Shown: positions 25,606 through 33,644 of the stretch, in pieces | Position numbering within the stretch: the stretch's first letter is position 1 | Layout of the letters: each line of letters begins with the position of its first letter | Origin: Pseudodonghicola flavimaris | GTDB taxonomy: Bacteria; Pseudomonadota; Alphaproteobacteria; Rhodobacterales; Rhodobacteraceae | Direction: 5' to 3' | Assembly (NCBI RefSeq): GCF_030164425.1 | Contig: NZ_JASNJD010000007.1 | Location: forward strand, 186,001 to 250,000 | Length of the DNA: 64,000 nt | Translations under genes and position numbers: made by a program | The notes under the pieces: model-generated | Told to the model about the DNA's origin: nothing | Seen by the model: the letters and a program-made list of their open reading frames with translations, nothing else | Database searches by the model: none

Positions 25606-26318
25606 TGTTCGCCCTCCTGCGATCCTGCCCCGGTGTCGATCACCCGGTGGCGCATCCAGACGCAGCCCCGGTCCAGGGTTTCGACCGCGATCAGTGCCAG
25701 CCGCCGCGCCCGGGTCTCGCCCCGATGCTCATAGATCGCGGGCACACCGCCCTGCCCGTCCACCACCGGGTAGACCAGCGTGCTGGTCTCGTCGATCAGC
25801 CCTTCGGAAAGGAAGGCGCCGTTGATCTCGCCACCGCCTTCGAGGATCAGCCGCCCGACCCCGAAGGCCGCGCCGATCCGGGCCAGCAGGTCGGCCAGCG
25901 CCCCGGCACCGGTTCCCAGAAAGAACACCGAGACCCCGCGGCCCTTCAGCGTTTCCACATGCGCGGCGGCCACGGTCGGCCTCAGCACCATCACCAGGTG
26001 GGCGCCCTCGATCTCGCCGCTGTCGGGCAGCAGGCGACCGCGACGGTCGAGACAGATGCAAATGCCTGCGCCCGCGCCATGGCCCGGCGCGAGATGATCC
26101 CGACGCGGCCCGATGTCGTCGGCCGGTGCCGGTGGGACGGAGCGCAGATAATGGCTCTCCATCGTCGTGCGCCCGACGATCCAGCCATCCGCCTCCAGCC
26201 GCGCCGCCGCCGCGTCGTAGACCTCCAGCAGGCTCGCCTCGCTGCAGGGCCAGCGGTCGGTCAGAAGCCGTCCGTCGATGGAGGTGATCATATGGCAAAC
26301 GATGCTGGGACGGGTCAT
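25602..26318 (-). CDS. RibD C-terminal-domain reductase
   Basis: NAD(P)H-dependent reductase of the RibD_C/dihydrofolate-reductase fold, 238 aa from ATG 26318. MITSIDGRLL at the N-terminus, GRTTMESHYL, LILEGGGEINGAFLSEGLIDE and LVYPVVDG are typical. There is no deaminase domain, so this is not a full RibD; such single-domain proteins often sit beside exporters. A GTG at 26330 is an alternative start; neither has a clear ribosome site. First gene of the pair with the MFS exporter. Confidence 0.85.
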   Translation of the reverse strand: MTRPSIVCHMITSIDGRLLTDRWPCSEASLLEVYDAAAARLEADGWIVGRTTMESHYLRSVPPAPADDIGPRRDHLAPGHGAGAGICICLDRRGRLLPDSGEIEGAHLVMVLRPTVAAAHVETLKGRGVSVFFLGTGAGALADLLARIGAAFGVGRLILEGGGEINGAFLSEGLIDETSTLVYPVVDGQGGVPAIYEHRGETRARRLALIAVETLDRGCVWMRHRVIDTGAGSQEGEQ

Positions 26319-26623
26319 GGAGGGGCTCACGCGAATTCGGAGGGACAGGCCACGCGGGGGGGACCCGCCGGGCTGCCTGTTACATAACCGTCCGGGGGTG
26401 GCGGCGTGTATGCCCGTTCTTTGTCTCGCAGAGATGAATGCTGCTCATGAATGCCGGCGGTGGCGGAGGGCTCAACCGGGCTCTGCCTGGTCCCGATCCA
26501 GTCCCATCAGGACCCAGCCAAGGCATTCATGAAGACCCCTCATCTGTATCATCGACCGGGGCCGGATTATCGCCGGCCGCTCCGGGCGCTAGCCTGACCG
26601 CATCGCTCAAAGGGAGAGACACC
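26319..26623. other. 305-base divergent region with ATGAATGC repeats
   Basis: Between the RibD-like gene and the cytochrome P460 gene. Holds ATGAATGC at 26434-26441 and 26447-26454 and its complement GCATTCAT at 26523-26530. The stretch 26524-26543 resembles one at 28825-28844 (15 of 20 positions). These may be operator sites; no gene is seen here. Confidence 0.45.
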
Positions 26624-27061
26624 ATGCGCCTTTCGACCGCCCTTTTGCCCGGCTTGCTCGTCCTCGCCTCGCCGCTGCTGGCCCAGATGATCAACGCGGA
26701 CGTCACGATCCCGGAGGGCTATCGCGACGGGGATCATTACACGACGGTGACACGGGGCGGCATCACCGAAGAGATCTATACCAGCGCCGAGGCCATCGCC
26801 GCCGCCCGCGCCGGTCAGCCGTTTCCCGAAGGCACCCGGATCACCATGGACGATCTGCGCGACGGCGCCCTCTATCGCATTCTGGTGATGGAGAAACGGG
26901 CCGACTGGTCCGACCTCTCGGTGGCGGGCAGCTGGCAGTTCCGCGAATTCGCCCCGGACGGCAGCCCCGATCTCAGACAGGACGGCAGCCGCTGTCAGGC
27001 CTGCCACGCCTCGCAACAGCAGAGCGATTATGTCTTCACCCGCGACCGCATGATCGACTGA
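26624..27061 (+). CDS. cytochrome P460-family periplasmic haem protein
   Basis: Secreted monohaem c-type protein of 145 aa. The signal peptide is MRLSTALLPGLLVLASPLLA with cleavage near 20-21. The haem motif CQACH is near the C-terminus (about 129-133), after GSWQFREFAPDG. P460-domain proteins oxidise hydroxylamine or act in NO chemistry in nitrifiers, but many members have no proven role. GGGAGA precedes the ATG at 26624. It faces the PQQ-type dehydrogenase across 84 bases, so the two genes converge. Confidence 0.82.
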   Translation: MRLSTALLPGLLVLASPLLAQMINADVTIPEGYRDGDHYTTVTRGGITEEIYTSAEAIAAARAGQPFPEGTRITMDDLRDGALYRILVMEKRADWSDLSVAGSWQFREFAPDGSPDLRQDGSRCQACHASQQQSDYVFTRDRMID

Positions 27062-27145
27062 CCCCGCCGCGCCCCGGCGACGCGGTGCGCGCGAAGACAG
27101 ACGGAGGAGAGGCGCACAGCCCCTCCCCCCAAGCCGGCCGCCGCG

Positions 27146-28159
27146 TCACCGCGAGATGCGGATCATCCGGTCGTCCGAGACCCCGTCCCGGCGCGGCGAG
27201 CGGGTGGTGGTGATCGCGTAGATATGATCCCCCAGCACCAGCACATCGCGGATCCGGGCACCGAGATCGATCGCCCCCCGCTGAGAGCCGTCCGTGCCGA
27301 TCCTCAACACCGAGCCGGCGCGCAGGCTCGCCAGCACCAGGTGATCGCCATCCCAGGCCAGACCGGAGGGGGCCCAGGTGCGCCCGCCGGAGTGGACCAG
27401 CGGCGCCCGCATCCCGTCCCGGGTCTCATCGCCCTCGATCAACGGCCAGCCATAATTGGCGCCCCGTTCGATCCGGTTCACCTCGTCATGACCGGACTGG
27501 CCGTGTTCGGCGGCATAGAGCTGCCCGTCCGCGTCCCAGGCCAGTCCCTGCGGGTTGCGATGGCCCAGCGACCAGACCGGAGAGCCCGGCCAGGGGTTGT
27601 CGGCCGGAACCGCGCCCTCCGGCGTCAGGCGCAGGATCTTGCCGGCGAGGCTCTGCAGGTCCTGCGGCCGCTCGCGGTTCTCGGTCCAGCCGGTGGTGAC
27701 ATAGAGCATGCCGTCCGGTCCGAAGGCCAGCCGTCCGCCGTTGTAGAGTGGATGGCCCGGGATCGCGTCGAGCAGGACTCGCGTTTCGCGCCAGCCCCCC
27801 CCGTCCAGTTCGATCTCGATCACCCGGTTACTGCGGGCCTCCGGCGTTCCCATGTGCTGATAGGCCACCGCGCGACGGCTCTCGGCGAAATCGGGCCGCA
27901 GCGCGAGGCCGAGCAGCCCACCGCCCTTGTCATTCAGGATCGGGGCGCTGGTCCGCACCGGCATGCGGGTGAAGCGCTGACCATCGAAGACACCGATCGT
28001 TCCGGCCTTTTCGGTGATATAGATCGCCTCCGCCGCCGCCTCGATATCCCAGGGATAGTCGAGCCCGTCGAGCAGCGTCTCCTGCGCCGCCGCCGCGGCA
28101 GGCAGGAGAAACCCGGCCACAGCCAGGCCGCGCAGCGCAAAGCCCGGCTTAATGCCCAT
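27146..28159 (-). CDS. PQQ-type soluble sugar dehydrogenase-like beta-propeller (YliI/Asd family)
   Basis: Periplasmic oxidoreductase of 337 aa with a signal peptide (GFALRGLAVAGFLLPAAAAAQ). Six-bladed propeller motifs include DKGGGLLGLALRPDF, NGGRLAFGPDGMLYVTTG, SLGHRNPQGLAWD and AAEHGQSGHDEVNRI, close to E. coli YliI. Family members oxidise aldose sugars with PQQ; substrate here is inferred. The ATG at 28159 overlaps the upstream cupin gene by 11 bases. An in-frame ATG further up (28171) would lengthen the signal region. Confidence 0.88.
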   Translation of the reverse strand: MGIKPGFALRGLAVAGFLLPAAAAAQETLLDGLDYPWDIEAAAEAIYITEKAGTIGVFDGQRFTRMPVRTSAPILNDKGGGLLGLALRPDFAESRRAVAYQHMGTPEARSNRVIEIELDGGGWRETRVLLDAIPGHPLYNGGRLAFGPDGMLYVTTGWTENRERPQDLQSLAGKILRLTPEGAVPADNPWPGSPVWSLGHRNPQGLAWDADGQLYAAEHGQSGHDEVNRIERGANYGWPLIEGDETRDGMRAPLVHSGGRTWAPSGLAWDGDHLVLASLRAGSVLRIGTDGSQRGAIDLGARIRDVLVLGDHIYAITTTRSPRRDGVSDDRMIRISR

Positions 28160-28610
28160 GGTAGTCCGCATCGGTGACATGTTCGCCCCAGGTCACCGCC
28201 GAGCCGTCGACAACCGCCTGAATCGCGTAATGCGACATCGCGGTGGTATCGGTAGCACCATGCCAGTGTTCGACACCCGGCGGGCACCAGACCACGTCAC
28301 CGGCCTGAATAACAATCTTCTCGCCGCCGCGTTCCTGCGTCCAGCCGGTGCCCGAGGTCACCACCAGCTGCTGCCCCGCCGGATGGGTATGCCACGCCGA
28401 CCGGGCGCCGGGCAGAAAGGTAACATGACCGGCGCTGACATCGTTCATGTTCGGACCGAAGGCCATCGAGACATAGGCAGTGCCGGTAAAGGTTTCGGCG
28501 GCGCCGATCCGGCCAGCCTGTTCTGCCGCGCGGGTGACGGTCATCTGCTGCGCCGCGGCCGCGACGGGTGCGGCAGCCATGAGGGCAAGAATTGCGAAGG
28601 TCGGTTTCAT
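28149..28610 (-). CDS. periplasmic cupin protein
   Basis: Single-domain cupin of 153 aa with a signal peptide (KPTFAILALMAAAPVAAAAQ). Metal ligands are visible in WHTHPAGQQLVV and in the second motif CPPGVEHWHGAT. It resembles quercetin-dioxygenase-like and hydroxynitrile-lyase-like cupins; the reaction is not known. GGAG is 8 bases before the ATG. It is first in a two-gene unit with the PQQ-type dehydrogenase, which suggests joint periplasmic oxidation chemistry. Confidence 0.86.
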   Translation of the reverse strand: MKPTFAILALMAAAPVAAAAQQMTVTRAAEQAGRIGAAETFTGTAYVSMAFGPNMNDVSAGHVTFLPGARSAWHTHPAGQQLVVTSGTGWTQERGGEKIVIQAGDVVWCPPGVEHWHGATDTTAMSHYAIQAVVDGSAVTWGEHVTDADYHGH

Positions 28611-29074
28611 CAGGTCGTCTCCATTGGTTGTGAGGCGGCCGCTTGGCCTTTGGCAGGGGGCGTTCCCCTGTTCCCGAACCTGAGATAGCCTCTGTCCACG
28701 GGTTTATAATAACGCCGAAACAGGATACGCTCATGAGGGTCTCTCATGAAAAGACGCGGGGCCAAACCCTACCGGCCGCTGGACGGGAGCCGACGTTCCC
28801 GGTTCGCCGCCCCACACGCCCCGCCATTCATGAAAGACGCTCATGGGTGCAAGAACCCTGCTGCCGATGATCCGCCGCGCGGGGTGGCATAGATGACGAC
28901 CTGCCGGGGCGGTGATCGCGCCGGCCTTGTCCCCCTGCGGACACCGGCCAGCGCCACCACTATTGCGCGGCGGCAGCGACGGCAGAGGACAGGTGCAGTT
29001 TTCAAACGGAGCTGTGGCGCGCCGCATCGCGGCCCCGACCCGCAGCTTTTCAGACTCCAGGGAAGGAGACCACC
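28611..29074. other. 464-base divergent intergenic region
   Basis: Lies between the cupin and SDR genes. I see CTCATGA-type words at 28732 and 28745 and a longer one at 28825-28844 that resembles 26524-26543. No convincing coding region or RNA is visible. Controls for both flanking genes are expected here. Confidence 0.4.
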
Positions 29075-29821
29075 ATGACCGATAACATCACCGGCAAAGT
29101 CGTCGTCATCACCGGCGCCTCCAGCGGTATGGGCGAGGCAACCGCACGCGATCTCGCCGCCAGGGGCGCGCGGGTGGCGCTGGGTGCGCGGCGCGCCGAC
29201 CGGCTCGAAACCATCGTGCAGGACATCCGCGCTGCCGGCGGCGAGGCCATCGCCGTCGCCACCGATGTCACCAAACTCGAAGACGTGCAGGCGCTGGTCG
29301 CCGCCGCCCGAGACACCTTCGGCCGGGTCGACGTGATCTTCAACAACGCCGGTCTGATGCCGCTGTCGCCGCTGGACAGCCTGCGGATCGACGAGTGGAA
29401 CCAGATGATCGACGTCAACATGAAGGGCACGCTCTATGGCATTGCCGCGGTACTGCCGATCTTTCAGGAGCAGAAGTCCGGCCATGTGATCAACGTGTCG
29501 TCCGTCTACGGCCATAAGACCGTCGCCACCGGCGCGGTCTACTGCGCCACCAAACATGCCCTGCGCTCGCTGTCCGAGGGCCTGCGCCAGGAGGTGAAGG
29601 CCTATAACGTGCGCGTCACCGTGATCTCTCCCGGTGCGGTCGATACCGAGCTGACCCAGCATATCACCGAGCCCGGCCTCGGCGATCAGCTGCGCGAATT
29701 CGTCCCGCAGATCGCCGTGCCCGCCACTACCATGGCCGATATGGTCGCCTTCGCCATCTCTCAGCCGGCGAATGTGGATGTGAACGAGATTCTGTTCCGC
29801 CCGACCGTCCAGCCGGAGTAA
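29075..29821 (+). CDS. short-chain dehydrogenase/reductase (classical SDR)
   Basis: NAD(P)-dependent oxidoreductase of 248 aa. The cofactor loop is [12 protein letters not shown] (about 14-25), with NNAGL, SSVYGHK and the catalytic [11 protein letters not shown] (Tyr-x3-Lys, about 151-155). Arg residues after the second strand (GARRADR) favour NADP(H). The order [22 protein letters not shown] resembles the YdfG/serine-dehydrogenase group. AAGGAG is 6 bases before the ATG. It stands alone; substrate unknown. Confidence 0.9.
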   Translation: MTDNITGKVVVITGASSGMGEATARDLAARGARVALGARRADRLETIVQDIRAAGGEAIAVATDVTKLEDVQALVAAARDTFGRVDVIFNNAGLMPLSPLDSLRIDEWNQMIDVNMKGTLYGIAAVLPIFQEQKSGHVINVSSVYGHKTVATGAVYCATKHALRSLSEGLRQEVKAYNVRVTVISPGAVDTELTQHITEPGLGDQLREFVPQIAVPATTMADMVAFAISQPANVDVNEILFRPTVQPE

Positions 29822-29963
29822 GCCCGGCGGCCACCGCAGAGACATCGCCCTCCGGGATCGCCCGGGCTGAAACGATGTCCCCCGAAGACGACCGGGCTGC
29901 GCCTGACGTGGCCCGGCTCCGATCCGGTCTGACGATCGCGGGGGCCGAAGACAGACCCTCCGC

Positions 29964-31373
29964 TCAGGACATGGCCGTTTCCGGGTGGCGCGCCGCCCAG
30001 CCCAGCATCTTTTCGAACTGCCGCGCCGCGCGCAGCACCAGCGCCTCCTCATTCGGGCGGCCGATGATCTGCAGCCCCACCGGCAATCCGTGCACGAAAC
30101 CGCAGGGCACGCTGGCGGCACAATAGCCGGCCATGTTCACCGGCAGCGTATAAGACACCAGCGCCGGGATCCGCAGCGTCAGATCGGTCGGATCGACCAC
30201 GGGGGAAACGATGCCGATGGTCGGTGCCAGCAGCAGATCGGTGTCGGCGAAGACATCCTCCAAATGCCGGATGATTTGTGCCCGGCGCAACAGGGCGCGG
30301 GAATACTCCGTGCCGCTGACCCCGGCGGCCCAGTCGAACCGGCTGCGCGCATAGGGGGTGAGCTGTTCGCGCTTTTCCGGATCCTGCATCAGCGCCTCGC
30401 CCAGATTGGCCTGCCGATCGACGAAATCCAGCACCTTCCAGGCCTCGTCGATGCCGTCGGTCTCCAGCACCACCTCCCGCGGAGCAAGCCGCGCCCCGGC
30501 CTCCGTCACCCGGTTCGCCGCCGCCCGCACGGTGGCAACCACCTCAGGATCGGCGAACCCCTCGGCCACGGTATTGTGCCACCAGGCGGCGCGGACCCCG
30601 GCGATGCCCTCTTCCAGCGTGGCGAGGTAGTCGGGCGGTGCGTCCCGGCGGCAGAGCGGGTCCCCCTCCATCGGGCCGGCGATCACCTGCAGCAGCGTCG
30701 CAGCATCGCGCACGTCCCGCGCCATCGGCCCGATGGCAGAGAAGAACAGGGTCGAGCCGAAGCCGCCGTGGCGCGGCACCCGGCCCCGGCTCGGCAGCAA
30801 CCCGAAGACCCCGCATTGCGCCGATGGCAGACGGATCGAGCCGCCGGCATCGCTGCCGATCGCCAGCGGCCCGAAGCCCGAGGCCAGCGCCGCCGCCGCG
30901 CCGCCGCTGGAGCCGCCGGCGGTGCGGCTCAGGTCCCAGGGGTTGCGGCACTCCGGCGCGACATAGCCGACAGTGCGCCAGTACATTCCGAATTCCGGGG
31001 TATTGGTCTTGCCAAGGATCACCCCGCCGGCGGCGCGGATCCGCGCGGCATAAATGCTGTCCTCCACCGGCACGTGATGCTCCAGCGTCCTGGAGCCGCC
31101 GGTGGTGCGCAGCCCCTTGGTGAAGAACTGATCCTTGATCGTCACCGGCACCCCCGCCAGCGGCCCCGGCGCCTCTCCGGCGGCGAGACCGGCATCGACG
31201 GCGCGAGCCTCCTCGATCGCCAGATCGTCGGCCAGGGTGATAAAGGAATGAATGGCACCGTCGCGCGCACGTATCCGCTCCAGCAACTGCCGGGTCACGC
31301 TCTCCGCCGTGCGCTTTCCCGCCAGGATCTCCGACCGCAACTGCCATGCCGGGCACCAGTGCATCTCTGTCAT
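29964..31373 (-). CDS. amidase-signature-family hydrolase
   Basis: Amide or carbamate hydrolase of 469 aa. The Ser-cisSer-Lys triad is visible: Lys80 in VTIKDQFF, Ser155 in GGSSGG and Ser179 in GSDAGGSIRLPS. It lacks GatA-specific context and lies alone, so a catabolic amidase is likelier than an aminoacyl-tRNA amidotransferase subunit. AGGAG is 8 bases before the ATG. A LysR-family gene is divergent 127 bases away and is the probable regulator. Confidence 0.92.
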   Translation of the reverse strand: MTEMHWCPAWQLRSEILAGKRTAESVTRQLLERIRARDGAIHSFITLADDLAIEEARAVDAGLAAGEAPGPLAGVPVTIKDQFFTKGLRTTGGSRTLEHHVPVEDSIYAARIRAAGGVILGKTNTPEFGMYWRTVGYVAPECRNPWDLSRTAGGSSGGAAAALASGFGPLAIGSDAGGSIRLPSAQCGVFGLLPSRGRVPRHGGFGSTLFFSAIGPMARDVRDAATLLQVIAGPMEGDPLCRRDAPPDYLATLEEGIAGVRAAWWHNTVAEGFADPEVVATVRAAANRVTEAGARLAPREVVLETDGIDEAWKVLDFVDRQANLGEALMQDPEKREQLTPYARSRFDWAAGVSGTEYSRALLRRAQIIRHLEDVFADTDLLLAPTIGIVSPVVDPTDLTLRIPALVSYTLPVNMAGYCAASVPCGFVHGLPVGLQIIGRPNEEALVLRAARQFEKMLGWAARHPETAMS

Positions 31374-31500
31374 CGGGGGCTCTCCTGTCTTCGCCCGGCC
31401 TGCGCCGGTCCGGGGGGCGGTTCAGGCCCTATTGTGCGGCAGGGCCCGGCCATGGAACAATGGCCGCCGGGAGTAACAACCATAACCGGAATGGCATATC

Positions 31501-32424
31501 GTGGACTTGCAGCAGCTGCGCTACTTTCTGATCGTGGCAGACCATCTGAATCTGTCCCATGCGGCAGAGAGCATTGGGATTTCCCAGCCGGCCCTGTCCA
31601 AGGCGATGGCCCGGTTGCAGGCCCGCACCGGTGTCCGCCTCTATGCCCGCAACGGTCGCGGCATCGCGCTGACCGATGCCGGCCACGCGCTGCGACACCG
31701 CGCGGCAGAGATCCTCGATCGGGTCGAGGCGGCAGAGCTGGTGATGTCAGACATGCGTGCCGGGGTTGGCGGCCACGTCCGGCTGGGCGCCGGCCCGTCG
31801 TTCCTGGCCGGCAGTGTACCGGCCGCGCTCTCATCGCTGCAGGCAGAGGACCCGTCGCTGCGCTTCACCCTGCGCGAAGGCACCACACAGGAGCTCTATG
31901 ACTGGGTGAAGACAAGGGAAATCGACTGCGCCCTGCTCGGCTGGATCAGATCGCCGGAGGCCCCGACCCGGGGCGATGCCGCGCTTGCCTTCAGCCGGTT
32001 GCTGGTCGACGATCTGGTCATCGTCACCCGCGCCGACCATCCGCTGCAGCTGTCGCCGCCGCGCCGCTTCGCCGATCTGTCGGCCTATGACTGGGTCTTG
32101 CCACGGATGAGCACCCGCCTGCATGGCGAGCTCGACCGCATCTATCGCGCCGCCCGCGCCGATCCGCCGGTGGCGCGGGTGCAGACCAGTTCGCTGTTCG
32201 CCACCTGCGCCATCCTGCGGCGCAGCGATCTGATGACGCTGCTGGCCCGCAGCGCACTGTCCGATCCGGAGATGGCGGGCCTGCGACCGCTGGAACAGGG
32301 CTGGCTGACCCTGCAGCGCGAGGCGTTCCTGGTCACCCAGCGCGATCTGCCGCTGCCACAGGCGACCGGGACGCTGATCCGGGCGATCCGCCAGCGCCTG
32401 GCCGATCCCGCCGGCGGCGCCTGA
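31501..32424 (+). CDS. LysR-family transcriptional regulator
   Basis: DNA-binding regulator of 307 aa, starting with GTG. N-terminal helix-turn-helix: LRYFLIVADHLNLSHAAESIGISQPALSKAMARLQ (split over about 5-40). A periplasmic-binding-like effector domain follows from about 90. Position divergent from the amidase gene suggests that it controls the amidase and itself. The effector is unknown; it may be an amide or carboxylate. Confidence 0.9.
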   Translation: MDLQQLRYFLIVADHLNLSHAAESIGISQPALSKAMARLQARTGVRLYARNGRGIALTDAGHALRHRAAEILDRVEAAELVMSDMRAGVGGHVRLGAGPSFLAGSVPAALSSLQAEDPSLRFTLREGTTQELYDWVKTREIDCALLGWIRSPEAPTRGDAALAFSRLLVDDLVIVTRADHPLQLSPPRRFADLSAYDWVLPRMSTRLHGELDRIYRAARADPPVARVQTSSLFATCAILRRSDLMTLLARSALSDPEMAGLRPLEQGWLTLQREAFLVTQRDLPLPQATGTLIRAIRQRLADPAGGA

Positions 32425-32445
32425 TCCGCCCGCCGGCCGCCGCCG

Positions 32446-33507
32446 CTAAAGCGACGCGGCGGCGATGCCGGCGTCGCCGATATCCCCGGCCCAGACCCGC
32501 AGCAGCCCCAGCGTGCCCATGAACTCCTGCGCCAGCAGTAGATCGCTGGCGACGAGATCGGGGACGGCAACGGCGATCTGCGTCAGCGCCCCCCCTTTCG
32601 CCGCCGCGTTCATACTGCCGGCGCCGTGCCGCGAGGCATGGCTGAAGCGGACGTCGCGGCCCGGCGCGCAGATGTCGGAGAGATAAAGGTTGTAGGAGGT
32701 CGCCGCGGTCCGGGTCTGGACATGCAGCTGGCCGCTGTTGCCCATATGGGTGTTCAGCGCGCTGCGGATCCGGTTGTCGGCATCGGTGCCCCAGAGCAGG
32801 AAAACCACCTGCGCCACCCGGTCTTCGCTGGCATAGGTCAGCCCGCCGTTCAGCGCCAGGCTCACCGCCGAGGCCGGCGGCATATCCGCCGCCGCCACCG
32901 TCAGCACCTCCCCCGCCCGGGTCGCCGCCGCCGCCCCGGTGGGGATATAGCTCGACAGTGTCGGACCCGCCTCCAGCTGGGCGTTCCGCACCGTACCGGA
33001 GACGCTCAGGCTCAGGCTGCCGGCCGTGGCCGGGGCAAAACTCAGCCCCACCCGATGCGCTTCGCCCGCGCCGGTGCCCGCCAGCGGCCCCGCCGTTGCC
33101 GCGCCGGTCAACGACACGCTGCCGGTGCCGGTGAAGGACAGCGTATAGGTCTGCGCCGTTACCGCCACGTCCTGGCTGGCGAGCGTCGCGCTGTTGAGCA
33201 GCAGGTTGCTGCGGCCGGCGCTTTCCAGCAGCAGGCCGGCGGGCCGCCAGCCGCCGCCCTTCCAGACATGATGGCCAAGGCGCGGCACCCCCGCCGGGGC
33301 GATCTTCAGCGCCCCCTGCCCGTCGACATAGCTGGCGGCAGAGGCGCGGCCGAAGCTCAGCACATCGCCGAACGCCCGCGTCGCCCCGGCCCGGCGGTAG
33401 CGGCCGGAAACGAAATCCGCCACCAGCGCCGGCATCTGCCCGGCGGCGGCATAGCCCTGCCAGAGATCGCCCTGAACCGACCGATCCAGCACCCCGATCC
33501 CGATCAT
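32446..33507 (-). CDS. orphan phage-type head-spike/tail-fibre protein
   Basis: Ala/Gly/Ser-rich protein of 353 aa. ASAASYVDGQGALKIAPAGVPR with a later GLLLESAGRSNLLLNS is the arrangement seen in phage spike-fibre domains (SYVDxxG..PRxDHD..GLLIEESRTNLL). The remainder looks like beta-rich adhesion or carbohydrate-binding repeats. GGAGG is 6 bases before the ATG at 33507, a strong start. No other phage genes are near. In Rhodobacter capsulatus the gene-transfer-agent head spikes are encoded away from the main cluster; this may be such a gene (inference). Confidence 0.72.
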   Translation of the reverse strand: MIGIGVLDRSVQGDLWQGYAAAGQMPALVADFVSGRYRRAGATRAFGDVLSFGRASAASYVDGQGALKIAPAGVPRLGHHVWKGGGWRPAGLLLESAGRSNLLLNSATLASQDVAVTAQTYTLSFTGTGSVSLTGAATAGPLAGTGAGEAHRVGLSFAPATAGSLSLSVSGTVRNAQLEAGPTLSSYIPTGAAAATRAGEVLTVAAADMPPASAVSLALNGGLTYASEDRVAQVVFLLWGTDADNRIRSALNTHMGNSGQLHVQTRTAATSYNLYLSDICAPGRDVRFSHASRHGAGSMNAAAKGGALTQIAVAVPDLVASDLLLAQEFMGTLGLLRVWAGDIGDAGIAAASL

Positions 33508-33644
33508 CGCCAACCTCCGCGCTGCCCCGGTCGTCCGGTCACCCGATACTGCATCCCTGCCCCCTCTTCGCGCTGATCCTGGCGTGAGCATAGCCAGGGC
33601 ACGCCGGACGTTGCCCGCGCGCCCGGTTGACGCATTGACAGGGA

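Noticed and set aside
29985-31901. Long + strand frame opposite the amidase
   Set aside because: The amidase carries its Ser-Ser-Lys triad; the antisense product is low-complexity.
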